Virus record (IMG/VR): IMGVR_UViG_3300027714_002687
Span: 1-22,882 of that record
Strand: one strand, 5' to 3'
DNA from: a virus
Length of the DNA: 22,882 nt
Under the pieces are notes generated by a model. It was not told the DNA's origin, ran no database searches, and worked only from the letters and a program-made list of their open reading frames with translations. Below are positions 14,822-22,002 of the stretch, piece by piece. Both the position numbers and the translations under genes were made by a program. Each line of letters begins with the position of its first letter. The stretch's first letter is position 1.

Positions 14822-16169
14822 ACTAAGTGAATTTGGTTACACGTTCCAAATAAAGATCATAACGTGTTTATTTAATGATAGGAATTTCTTGCAACAATCA
14901 CTGGACATACTAGATCCCATGTTCTTTGAGAATGAGTCTAATCAATACATAGTTAGAATCATACGAGACTACTTTACAGAATATAAGTCACCTCCTACAA
15001 TGGAAGTGATGAAAGTTAAGTTAGCTGATATTGATGACAAGCTACTGAGATCCACTATAGTTGATAATATGAAGGAGTCTCTGAAATACTTAGGATCAGA
15101 AGATTTAGAATTCATTAAGGAAAAGACCATTGAATTCTGCAAAAACCAACAGATAAAAAAAGCAATACTTTCATCGGTTGAATTACTTAAGAATGGTCAG
15201 TATGATGAGATCAAGTATAAGATTGATGCTGCAATGACGGCAGGAGGTGATAGACAGATTGGACACGAATGGGCTGAAGATATTGATGCTAGATATGAGG
15301 AATCTGTTAGGGATGTTAAAACTACTGGATGGTCAGAGATAGATAATTTGATGGACGGTGGTTTAGGAAAAGGTGAGTTGGGAGTTGTTGTAGCACCTGC
15401 AGGTATTGGGAAGTCTTATCTCCTAGTTAATTTAGGGGTAGCAGCTGTAAAAGCTGGATTGAATGTGCTACATTATACTTTGGAATTAAATGAAGCGTAT
15501 GTGGGGTTAAGATATGATTCGGTTATTACAGGAATTGCAAATCAAGAACTTAAGTATAACATAGATGACATTAAAAAGCAGGTTGAAAAGATTCCAGGTG
15601 ATCTTGTTATCAAACACTATCCAACCAAAGGAGCTTCGATCAATACAGTTAGGTCACATATTGAGAAGTATAAGATACTTGGGAAGAAGCCAGACATAAT
15701 TATATTAGATTATGCCGATCTACTCAAAGGTAATAGTAGTATGAGAGGGAAAGATCTAAGACACGAACTTGGAAATATATATGAAGAGTTGAGAGGGTTA
15801 GCTGGGGAATTGGAAGTACCGGTTTGGACAGCATCACAATCAAACAGAAGTTCAGCGTCGGAAGATATTATAGAAGCAGATAAGATTGCTGAGTCATACT
15901 CTAAGATTATGATCGCAGATTTTGTAATGTCGTTGTCAAGAAAGATAGAAGATAAGGTTAATGGAACAGGAAGAATTCATGTCATCAAGAATAGATTTGG
16001 ACCCGATGGAATAACATTCCCATCTACAATCAATACCAACAATGGTAGTTTTGAGATAATGAACCAAGCTTCGGTACAAGGAGCAGTAGTACAACAAAGT
16101 ATGGATAATAGTGAGGAAACTATTAGAAGAATATTGAAAAAGAAAATGGATAATTTCAACACTAACTAA
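14811..16169 (+). CDS. DnaB/gp41-like replicative helicase
   Basis: A 452-residue protein. The ATG at 14811 gives 'MTDRLSEFGYTFQ' and is preferred over one 27 bases upstream. The first ~150 residues are helical, like the DnaB N-terminal domain. The RecA-like motor has Walker A 'APAGIGKS' (about 195-202), 'HYTLELNEAYVGLRYDS' with the catalytic Glu, Walker B 'PDIIILDYADLL', the 'VWTASQSNR' sensor and 'HVIKNRFGP' with the arginine finger. These are the DnaB-family motifs in the usual order. It unwinds DNA 5'-3' as a hexamer at the phage fork. It overlaps the 5' nuclease gene, so they are co-expressed. No primase domain is present; a primase should be encoded elsewhere. Confidence 0.9.
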   Translation: MTDRLSEFGYTFQIKIITCLFNDRNFLQQSLDILDPMFFENESNQYIVRIIRDYFTEYKSPPTMEVMKVKLADIDDKLLRSTIVDNMKESLKYLGSEDLEFIKEKTIEFCKNQQIKKAILSSVELLKNGQYDEIKYKIDAAMTAGGDRQIGHEWAEDIDARYEESVRDVKTTGWSEIDNLMDGGLGKGELGVVVAPAGIGKSYLLVNLGVAAVKAGLNVLHYTLELNEAYVGLRYDSVITGIANQELKYNIDDIKKQVEKIPGDLVIKHYPTKGASINTVRSHIEKYKILGKKPDIIILDYADLLKGNSSMRGKDLRHELGNIYEELRGLAGELEVPVWTASQSNRSSASEDIIEADKIAESYSKIMIADFVMSLSRKIEDKVNGTGRIHVIKNRFGPDGITFPSTINTNNGSFEIMNQASVQGAVVQQSMDNSEETIRRILKKKMDNFNTN

Positions 16170-16177
16170 CTGTGAAA

Positions 16178-16185
16178 TATATTTA
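16178..16185 (+). promoter_or_regulatory. -7 box-like TATATTTA upstream of the ribonucleotide reductase gene
   Basis: TATATTTA nine bases after the helicase stop, followed by TACTAACACAAC and 16214 ATG. The -33 position has TTC (16155-16157) instead of TTG and lies inside the helicase gene. Moderately convincing. Confidence 0.35.
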
Positions 16186-16213
16186 TACTAACACAACAAT
16201 AAATTAAAAGAGA

Positions 16214-18088
16214 ATGAAGGTTATGGATATATCGAATCAGATATTGTCGGATCTTACGGTCCACATGAAATACGCAAAATATTTACCAGAAGAAAAAAGA
16301 AGAGAGTCTTGGACAGAGTTAGTAGATAGAAATAAAGCTATGCATCTAAAAAAGTTTCCAGACTTGTCAGATCAGATTGAAGAAACATACAAACTAGTTT
16401 ACAATAAGAAAATAGCACCATCTATGAGATCACTACAATTCGGTGGAAAGCCAATTGAAATATCTCCAAATAGATTATACAATTGTGCATACCTACCAAT
16501 CGATAGCTTAGAATCATTCAGTGAAACTATGTTCCTATTATTAGGTGGTAGTGGGGTTGGATTCAGTGTACAAAAACATCACGTGGAAAATCTACCGGAA
16601 ATTAATAAACCGTATCCGAATAGAACGAAAAGATACTTAGTTAGTGATAACATTGAAGGATGGGCCGATACAATTAAACTATTAATGAAATCTTATATGG
16701 GTGGTAGATCATCAAGAGTTATATTCGACTTCAGTGATATTAGACCGAAAGGTGCAAGACTAATTACGTCGGGAGGTAAGGCTCCAGGACCTCAACCATT
16801 AAAAGAATGTGTACTAAAGATCACAGGATTATTAGATGCTGTTGAAGATGGCGAGAAACTTTCAACAATTCAAGCACACGATATCATGTGTCACGTAGCT
16901 GACGCAGTATTAGCTGGAGGTATAAGAAGAGCAGCTTTAATTTCTATATTCAATGCTGACGATGATGATATGATTAGTGCTAAGGCTGGTAATTGGTGGG
17001 AGAATAATCCACAGAGAGGTAGAGCAAATAATTCTGCCTTACTAATCAGACACAAAGTAACCAAGGACTTCTTTATGGATTTATGGAAGAGAGTTGAACT
17101 AAGTGGAGCAGGTGAACCTGGCATACTATTCAGTAATGATAAGAATTATGGTACAAATCCTTGTGCTGAAATTGCTTTGAAACCAAATCAATTCTGTAAC
17201 TTATGTGAGGTAAATGTAAGTGTATTAGATTCACAGGAAGACTTGAATGAAAGAGTTAAGGCAGCAACATTCTTAGGAACACTGCAGGCTTCGTATACCG
17301 ATTTTCATTACTTGAGATCTGTATGGAAAGAAACAACCGAAAAGGAAGCTCTTGTTGGAATATCAATGACTGGTATTGGCTCGGGTGCAATATTAAAAAT
17401 GGATATGGTTGAAGCAGCAAAGGTTGCTAAGAAAGAAAACGCAAGAGTTGCTAAGATATTGGGTATTAACAAAGCAGCTAGAATTACAACTGTGAAGCCA
17501 TCGGGTACAAGTAGTATCGTAATGGGTACATCATCAGGTATCCACGCTTGGCATGCTAAATACTATATTAGAAGACTACGTGTAGGAAAGAACGAGTCTA
17601 TATATGGATACCTTCAAGCATACCATCCAGAATTATTAGAAGATGATTACTTCAGACCACACGATACTGCAATCATTAGCATACCTCAAAAGGCTCCAAA
17701 GGGATCTATATTAAGAACTGAATCACCGATGGACTTATTGGAAAGAGTGAAAAGGGTAGCTATAGAGTGGGTTAAGACAGGTCACAGGAAGGGTAGTAAT
17801 GGTCACAATGTATCAGCCACTATCTCCCTTAAGGATGACGAATGGAATGGTGTTGGAGAATGGATGTGGAGCAATAGAGATCACTACAACGGATTGTCAG
17901 TGTTACCATATGATGGAGGTACATATGTACAAGCTCCATTCGAAGATATTACAAAAGAGAAGTATGATGAAATGGCAAAGTCACTGAACAACATTGACTT
18001 GACAAGAGTTGTAGAATTAGAAGACAATACTGACCTCAAAGGAGAACTAGCTTGTGCTGGTGGTGCTTGCGAGATTAGCAGTCTATAA
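16214..18088 (+). CDS. nrdJ: class II (adenosylcobalamin-dependent) ribonucleotide reductase
   Basis: A 624-residue protein. Key cysteines fit the monomeric class II enzyme of Lactobacillus type: Cys91 in 'RLYNCAYLPI'; 'NPCAEIAL' with Cys317 as the radical cysteine, Asn315 and Glu319; Cys328 in 'FCNLCEVNVS' as partner of Cys91; and a C-terminal Cys614/Cys619 pair in 'CAGGACE' that passes electrons. 'LLLGGSGVGFSVQ' and 'TVKPSGTSSIVMGTSSGIHA' are also typical. It reduces ribonucleotides to deoxyribonucleotides using a radical from coenzyme B12 and needs no oxygen and no NrdB subunit, so the phage depends on host cobalamin. It is about 115 residues shorter than the Lactobacillus enzyme; I have not placed the missing part. 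The gene stands alone between two promoter-like regions. Confidence 0.88.
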   Translation: MKVMDISNQILSDLTVHMKYAKYLPEEKRRESWTELVDRNKAMHLKKFPDLSDQIEETYKLVYNKKIAPSMRSLQFGGKPIEISPNRLYNCAYLPIDSLESFSETMFLLLGGSGVGFSVQKHHVENLPEINKPYPNRTKRYLVSDNIEGWADTIKLLMKSYMGGRSSRVIFDFSDIRPKGARLITSGGKAPGPQPLKECVLKITGLLDAVEDGEKLSTIQAHDIMCHVADAVLAGGIRRAALISIFNADDDDMISAKAGNWWENNPQRGRANNSALLIRHKVTKDFFMDLWKRVELSGAGEPGILFSNDKNYGTNPCAEIALKPNQFCNLCEVNVSVLDSQEDLNERVKAATFLGTLQASYTDFHYLRSVWKETTEKEALVGISMTGIGSGAILKMDMVEAAKVAKKENARVAKILGINKAARITTVKPSGTSSIVMGTSSGIHAWHAKYYIRRLRVGKNESIYGYLQAYHPELLEDDYFRPHDTAIISIPQKAPKGSILRTESPMDLLERVKRVAIEWVKTGHRKGSNGHNVSATISLKDDEWNGVGEWMWSNRDHYNGLSVLPYDGGTYVQAPFEDITKEKYDEMAKSLNNIDLTRVVELEDNTDLKGELACAGGACEISSL

Positions 18089-18111
18089 AAAATTAAAAAT
18101 TAATCGTTATA

Positions 18112-18145
18112 AAGTTTCTAGTCTCAAATATTTTTCGTATATTGT
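18112..18145 (+). promoter_or_regulatory. promoter upstream of folE, sharing the AAGTTnCTAGTCTCA element
   Basis: AAGTTTCTAGTCTCA (18112-18126) matches the first 15 bases of the two 64-base modules with one change. A -7 box TATATTGT lies at 18138-18145, 20 bases after TTT at 18115-18117. The 39-base leader block is not present here. ATG follows at 18170. Confidence 0.55.
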
Positions 18146-18169
18146 ATATAAATAAAAAATAAATATACT

Positions 18170-18844
18170 ATGGGTGAACAGAAGCAAACTAAAGAGAAAA
18201 AGGTTATGGAATTATTAAAAAAAGCAAATGGCAATATGCCAAGAACAGAAGCTGAAAAAGCTACTATGATTGAGCAAGCATCAGTACATTATGGAAACTT
18301 CTTAGAAGCATTGGGCTTCGATTGGAGAGCAGATCAACACAGTGATAGAACTCCACAGAGAGTTGCTAAAGCTTGGGTAAATGATTTGATTGCAGGATCG
18401 ATTGGAAAAGAACCTGAGATCACAGCATTCCCTAATGACGAAGGATATACTGGACTAATATGTCAAACAAGAATACCAGTAATGAGTATGTGTGCACATC
18501 ACAACTTAACATTCTCGGGGGTAGCTCACGTAGCTTACATTCCAGGAAAAGAAAAGACTGATATGGTAGTTGGTTTAAGTAAACTGAATCGTATTGTTGA
18601 CTTCTATTCGAGAAGACCAAACATTCAAGAATCATTAACAAAACAAATTCATGATCATATCGAAGGATTGTGTGAAGGACATAGAGGTGTAGCAGTGGTA
18701 GTTGAATCACAACACAACTGTGTTAAGTGTAGAGGAATCAAACACGATAGTGTAATGAAGACTTCTCAGATGTCAGGTTACTTCTGGGATAGTGCTACAA
18801 CAAGATCGGAATTCTTTAGCTTAATCGATCAAAGTAGACTGTAA
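18170..18844 (+). CDS. folE: GTP cyclohydrolase I
   Basis: A 224-residue protein with a Lys/Glu-rich first ~20 residues, then the FolE core. Zinc ligands are Cys108 and His111 in 'SMCAHHNLTF' and Cys184 in 'QHNCVKCRG'. Also seen are 'RTPQRVAKAW', 'VVGLSKLNRIVDFYSRRP' and 'RGVAVVVES', all family hallmarks. It converts GTP to dihydroneopterin triphosphate, the first step toward both folate and 7-deazaguanine. Its stop overlaps the ATG of queE (TAATG), which shows that its product goes to the deazaguanine route. Regulated by the promoter just upstream. Family assignment is firm. Confidence 0.93.
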   Translation: MGEQKQTKEKKVMELLKKANGNMPRTEAEKATMIEQASVHYGNFLEALGFDWRADQHSDRTPQRVAKAWVNDLIAGSIGKEPEITAFPNDEGYTGLICQTRIPVMSMCAHHNLTFSGVAHVAYIPGKEKTDMVVGLSKLNRIVDFYSRRPNIQESLTKQIHDHIEGLCEGHRGVAVVVESQHNCVKCRGIKHDSVMKTSQMSGYFWDSATTRSEFFSLIDQSRL

Positions 18845-19617
18845 TGAATAAAAGAATAACAGATTATAATAAAGTACTCCCTATACTAGAATTGTATAGG
18901 TGTGTACAATCTGAGGGTAGTAGGTTCGGAAGACCAACGATAGCAGTTAGAACTACCGGATGTACTCATAGATGTTATTTTGGAGCTGGTGGATGGTGTG
19001 ATAGTTGGTATACTTCTATTCATCCCGAAAAGGGAGGACATACATTCCAAGACATAATTGATATATACGACGAAAATCCTCATGTAAAGGAAATGATGTT
19101 AACTGGAGGATCTCCTACGATGCATCCATCAATTGTAAACGAATTAACTCACTTTTGTAATGAGAGAGGAATAATCATGACAATTGAAACTGAAGGATCT
19201 CATTTCGTAAAGACAGATCATCCAATAGATCTAATATCACTAAGTCCTAAATTCAGTAACTCTATTCCAAAACTAGGAGCTAAGACACCTAAGGGAGTTG
19301 AAGTAACTGAGAAGATGATATCAACTCACAATAGAAAAAGGATGAATATCGAAGCGATAAAACAGACTTTAGATTATCATACCGATTATCATTACAAACC
19401 AGTTTGGGATGGAACTATGTCAAATTTAGATGAAATTGAAGCATTGAGATTAGAACTAAATATTCCTAAGGATAAAACTTATATTATGCCAGCAGGGGAT
19501 AATAGAGAGACATTGATTATTATGTATCCAATAGTGTTTGAGATGTGTGCTGAGCATGGATACAATATGACTGGACGAGATCACATTATTGCATACGATA
19601 CTAAGATAATGGTGTAA
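18844..19617 (+). CDS. queE: 7-carboxy-7-deazaguanine synthase, radical SAM
   Basis: A 257-residue radical SAM protein. 'YRCVQSEGSRFGRPTIAVRT' is the QueE N-terminal substrate region ('QGEGxxxGxPxxFxR'). The [4Fe-4S] cysteines are Cys40, Cys44 and Cys52 in 'GCTHRCYFGAGGWCDSWYT': spacing CX3CX7C, where the standard enzyme has CX3CX2C. 'MMLTGGSPTMHP' is the SAM-binding GGE-like segment and 'TIETEGSH' follows, both typical of QueE. It turns 6-carboxytetrahydropterin into 7-carboxy-7-deazaguanine. It overlaps folE by one base and is followed by a 49-residue gene with ATGA-type overlap. Regulation is with folE. Family assignment is firm; the cluster loop is unusual. Confidence 0.88.
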   Translation: MNKRITDYNKVLPILELYRCVQSEGSRFGRPTIAVRTTGCTHRCYFGAGGWCDSWYTSIHPEKGGHTFQDIIDIYDENPHVKEMMLTGGSPTMHPSIVNELTHFCNERGIIMTIETEGSHFVKTDHPIDLISLSPKFSNSIPKLGAKTPKGVEVTEKMISTHNRKRMNIEAIKQTLDYHTDYHYKPVWDGTMSNLDEIEALRLELNIPKDKTYIMPAGDNRETLIIMYPIVFEMCAEHGYNMTGRDHIIAYDTKIMV

Positions 19618-19766
19618 TGACTGTAAAAGAAGTGTATGCTATATTAAAGGAAATTGAAGATCACGTAGAAGACACTTGCTGTACTGTAACTATGGATTCA
19701 GATGAAGTGAAAGACTTAATAACAAAATTAAGAAAAGCAATACATACCTACTCTCAACAAAAATAA
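19617..19766 (+). CDS. 49-residue unknown protein coupled to queE
   Basis: A 49-residue protein whose ATG overlaps the queE stop (TAATGA), too short for many gene finders. It is almost all helix ('VKEVYAILKEIEDHVEDT', then 'SDEVKDLITKLRKAIHTY') with a Cys-Cys pair in the turn between the helices. This looks like a helical hairpin. The tight coupling suggests a partner of the deazaguanine enzymes or a chance cistron in the operon. Function unknown. Confidence 0.5.
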   Translation: MTVKEVYAILKEIEDHVEDTCCTVTMDSDEVKDLITKLRKAIHTYSQQK

Positions 19767-19785
19767 ATATTATCAAGTGAAAAAC

Positions 19786-19816
19786 TTGCATAATTCAAAT
19801 ATATTCCGTATATTTA
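19786..19816 (+). promoter_or_regulatory. Bacteroidota-type promoter upstream of queD
   Basis: TTG 19786-19788 (CTTGCATAATTC), 20-base spacer, TATATTTA 19809-19816; the ATG of queD is at 19840. It likely drives queD and the following nuclease-like, phosphoribosyltransferase and dUTPase-like genes. Confidence 0.65.
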
Positions 19817-19839
19817 ATATATAAACAAAGAAGAATAAT

Positions 19840-20331
19840 ATGGCAAAATATCAATCAACAAAAATATTCGATAACTATTCTGTAGCACTAAGACAATGGA
19901 GAGCTCAACATTCACATTGTCAATTACTTCATGGATATGCTTTGAAGTTTAAAGTGTGGTTTGAAGCAAACGATACATCTGAGAATGATGGCTTGGATGA
20001 GATGAACTGGATTGTAGATTATGGTGGGTTTAAGAATACAGACGCTGAACCAACTCCTGGTAATGGATTGAAGAAGTGGATGAATAGTATGTGGGATCAC
20101 ACTACACTAATTGAGAAGGATGATCCTCAGTTAGAGACATTCAAGTATATGGAAGAACTTGGATTATGTAAACTTGTCGTTATGGATAAGATGGGAGCTG
20201 AGTCTTGTGCAAGAATGGTGTACGAACACTTCAACGAACGATTAGCATTAACAGATGGAGGTAGATGTAAAGTAGTTAAAGTTGAGTGTTGGGAAAACAA
20301 TAGTAATTCGTCAATATATAAAGAACAATAA
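19840..20331 (+). CDS. queD: 6-carboxytetrahydropterin synthase (QueD/PTPS family)
   Basis: A 163-residue T-fold protein. Near the start, 'WRAQHSHCQLLHGYALKFKV' holds His24/His26, the catalytic-type Cys27 and His31. The usual 'HGH' is 'HGY' here, so the third zinc His is Tyr33; I recall HGY in a phage/marine QueD subgroup, but cannot check it. 'NWIVDYGGFK' and 'WDHTTLIEKDD' (Asp86, His87) and 'VECWENNSNS' (Glu149) are family features. It turns dihydroneopterin triphosphate into 6-carboxytetrahydropterin, linking FolE to QueE. It has its own promoter and is followed by a nuclease-like gene after one base. Family assignment is firm; chemistry could be altered by the Tyr. Confidence 0.86.
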   Translation: MAKYQSTKIFDNYSVALRQWRAQHSHCQLLHGYALKFKVWFEANDTSENDGLDEMNWIVDYGGFKNTDAEPTPGNGLKKWMNSMWDHTTLIEKDDPQLETFKYMEELGLCKLVVMDKMGAESCARMVYEHFNERLALTDGGRCKVVKVECWENNSNSSIYKEQ

Positions 20332-20332
20332 T

Positions 20333-20761
20333 ATGAGTATTTTAGAAAAAAAGTTTGGATCAGTAGGAAAAAAGGGTGATAGTGCTGAGGAGTGGGTTAT
20401 GAATAAACTATCGTCTGTATATCAAGTGGAAGACTTGAGGAATGATTGGAAGTCACAGATTGATGGAATTGATTTTGGTATTACAAAAAGTGCTTGGAAG
20501 AATACATACTACCTAGATAGTAAAGGTAATTTGAATGGTGACATATTCTACTTGGAAATGGAAAAGAATGGTAAGCCAGGTTGGTTTATGAAATCAAAGT
20601 CCGATAGAATATATCACATTGACGTTAATGCCGGTAGAGGATACTGGTACAGTTTACCTGATATGAGATTGTTGATGTCTAAGATGGGGGTGACCAGTGG
20701 ATTATATAAGATAGATGTTACAGATATTAAATTTAAAAACTTACTAAGGATAATTTACTAA
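20333..20761 (+). CDS. possible PD-(D/E)XK nuclease-like protein in the deazaguanine cluster
   Basis: A 142-residue protein. The ATG at 20333, one base after the queD stop, is preferred over an in-frame ATG at 20282 inside queD. 'KKGDSAEEWVMNKLSSVYQV' is a helix with a Glu, as in the first helix of restriction-endonuclease-like folds. Then come 'RNDWKSQIDGIDFGI' with an Asp at the strand end, and 'YYLDSKGNL' giving a D-x-K motif on the next strand: the order Glu - Asp - (D/E)xK expected of this fold. 'MEKNGKPGWFMKSKSDRIYH' follows. It could cut unmodified DNA, or process replication intermediates. The fold call is by pattern only. Its stop overlaps the next ATG (TAATG). Confidence 0.5.
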   Translation: MSILEKKFGSVGKKGDSAEEWVMNKLSSVYQVEDLRNDWKSQIDGIDFGITKSAWKNTYYLDSKGNLNGDIFYLEMEKNGKPGWFMKSKSDRIYHIDVNAGRGYWYSLPDMRLLMSKMGVTSGLYKIDVTDIKFKNLLRIIY

Positions 20762-21267
20762 TGAGGGTATTGATTACAAAAAAGCAATTAGCTAAAAGAA
20801 TTAAAGAATTGGGACAAGAGTTATCTAGACACGATGAGAATAACATCAACCCATTACCTCCCGTATTTATCTGTGTACTTAATGGAGCTTTCATGTTCTT
20901 CACAGACTTGGTTAGGAATTATGATAAGACTTGTGAACTAGATTTCATTAGAGCTAAATCGTATGAAGGAAAAGATAACTCAGGTGGAGTAAGCATTACT
21001 AAGGATATTGAAGTTGATATTCAAGGTAGAGATATTTACATAGTTGAAGATATTATAGACACAGGAAATACAATGAAGGAACTAATCATTCACCTTAATC
21101 AGAAATCACCTAAAAGTATTAAGGTGGTGACTATGTTGAAAAGGAAAGGAGACGATCATCCCATAGATTATTGTGGGTTTGAAATAGGTGATGAATGGGT
21201 GATTGGATTCGGACTCGATGACAATGGCTTAAGTAGGAACTTACCAGATATTTACGACATAAATTAA
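20761..21267 (+). CDS. hypoxanthine-type phosphoribosyltransferase
   Basis: A 168-residue type I PRTase. The PRPP-binding loop is 'VEDIIDTGNT' (residues 95-104), and upstream is the hydrophobic 'FICVLNGAFMFFTDL' strand that ends in the first PRPP loop. 'DFIRAKSYEG' corresponds to the flexible-loop region, and the C-terminal 'WVIGFGLDDNGLSRNLPDIY' is the base-recognition end typical of hypoxanthine-guanine PRTases. It joins a purine base with PRPP to give a nucleotide. Overlaps the preceding nuclease-like gene by one base. In this setting it may salvage hypoxanthine/guanine, or, more speculatively, put a 7-deazaguanine base onto ribose-5-phosphate. Family assignment is firm; substrate is not shown by the sequence. 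Confidence 0.82.
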   Translation: MRVLITKKQLAKRIKELGQELSRHDENNINPLPPVFICVLNGAFMFFTDLVRNYDKTCELDFIRAKSYEGKDNSGGVSITKDIEVDIQGRDIYIVEDIIDTGNTMKELIIHLNQKSPKSIKVVTMLKRKGDDHPIDYCGFEIGDEWVIGFGLDDNGLSRNLPDIYDIN

Positions 21268-21279
21268 AAGAGACAATAA

Positions 21280-21759
21280 ATGTTATTAAACGCAAAACAA
21301 GTGGAAGCGATGCTTACCACAAACAATAAAGGAAAGAAGGCTCAAGTAGGATATGACCTAACTGTATCAAACATAAGCATGATCAATGGAGGAATACTAT
21401 ATTCAGATAAAACAGAAATAGATGACTATATTCCAATGAATACTACCAGTGAGGATGGGAAAGAATTATGGAGACTGACACCAGGATCTTATAGTATTAC
21501 ATTTGAGCAAGGATGCAAACTGGATGATAAGACAACAGCATTTATTCGTCAAAGATCTTCACTATTAAGAATGGGAGGAATAGTTACGAGTGGTGTATAT
21601 GACCCAGGATTTGAAACTGATTTAATGGGAGGTGTTATGATTCTAAGTGACTCGATCAAGATAGAGAAGGGAGCTAGAATTGCACAAATCATTATGCATG
21701 AGAATAGTCCTTCTGAACTTTATGATGGGCAATTCCAAGGAAATAAAGATATCAAATAA
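21280..21759 (+). CDS. dUTPase / dCTP deaminase-superfamily protein
   Basis: A 159-residue protein. 'QVGYDLTV' (about 22-29), 'RQRSSLLRMGG' (residues 90-100, with the R-S-S motif), 'GVYDPGFETDL' (Asp108), 'KGARIAQIIMHE' and 'ELYDGQFQGN' are the ordered motifs of the trimeric dUTPase/Dcd superfamily. In E. coli Dcd the deaminating Glu lies ten residues after the Asp of 'DPG'; here that place is Gly118, so deamination is doubtful and dUTP hydrolysis, or another nucleotide, is more likely. It keeps uracil out of phage DNA or feeds dUMP to dTMP synthesis. It starts 12 bases after the phosphoribosyltransferase, in the queD operon. Confidence 0.75.
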   Translation: MLLNAKQVEAMLTTNNKGKKAQVGYDLTVSNISMINGGILYSDKTEIDDYIPMNTTSEDGKELWRLTPGSYSITFEQGCKLDDKTTAFIRQRSSLLRMGGIVTSGVYDPGFETDLMGGVMILSDSIKIEKGARIAQIIMHENSPSELYDGQFQGNKDIK

Positions 21760-21783
21760 TTAGGATATATGGATTATATTTTG

Positions 21784-21791
21784 TATATTTA
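21784..21791 (+). promoter_or_regulatory. -7 box-like TATATTTA with TAGTA downstream
   Basis: TATATTTA 21784-21791 followed by TAGTACATAAAAAATAATAG; ATG at 21814. The -33 place is TAG (21761-21763), not TTG. The shared downstream TAGTA supports it. Confidence 0.4.
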
Positions 21792-21813
21792 TAGTACATA
21801 AAAAATAATAGAT

Positions 21814-21996
21814 ATGAAACCGATTGAAAAGGTACACCTAAATGGATTAGACAAAAAGACTAAAGCCATACTAATGAAAGAATGTTTCTTCGTAAAGGAG
21901 TATATAGCCGACGACGGTGTTATGTTCTACGAGTTACAAAATGTTGATGGGGAAGTTGTTAGAGTGTTTCCAGAACGAGTTGAATTTAAAGATTAA
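21814..21996 (+). CDS. 60-residue unknown protein
   Basis: A 60-residue protein that begins a new unit after the -7-like box. 'LDKKTKAILMKECFFVKEYI' is a helix leading into a strand, then 'DDGVMFYELQNVDGEVVRVF' is a beta hairpin. It resembles the small alpha+beta proteins common in phage nucleotide-metabolism operons; one cysteine, no export signal. It is followed by the PTPS-like gene after 6 bases. Function unknown. Confidence 0.6.
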   Translation: MKPIEKVHLNGLDKKTKAILMKECFFVKEYIADDGVMFYELQNVDGEVVRVFPERVEFKD

Positions 21997-22002
21997 GAAT
22001 AT

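Noticed and set aside
17799-17987. 62-codon + strand frame in ribonucleotide reductase gene
   Set aside because: Overlaps the C-terminal part of NrdJ, whose frame is intact to the CAGGACE motif.
18432-18710. 92-codon open frame on the - strand within folE
   Set aside because: Antisense to the conserved FolE active-site region; no start context.
20282-20332. Upstream ATG for the nuclease-like gene
   Set aside because: It lies inside queD; the ATG at 20333 directly after the queD stop gives the expected start of the domain.
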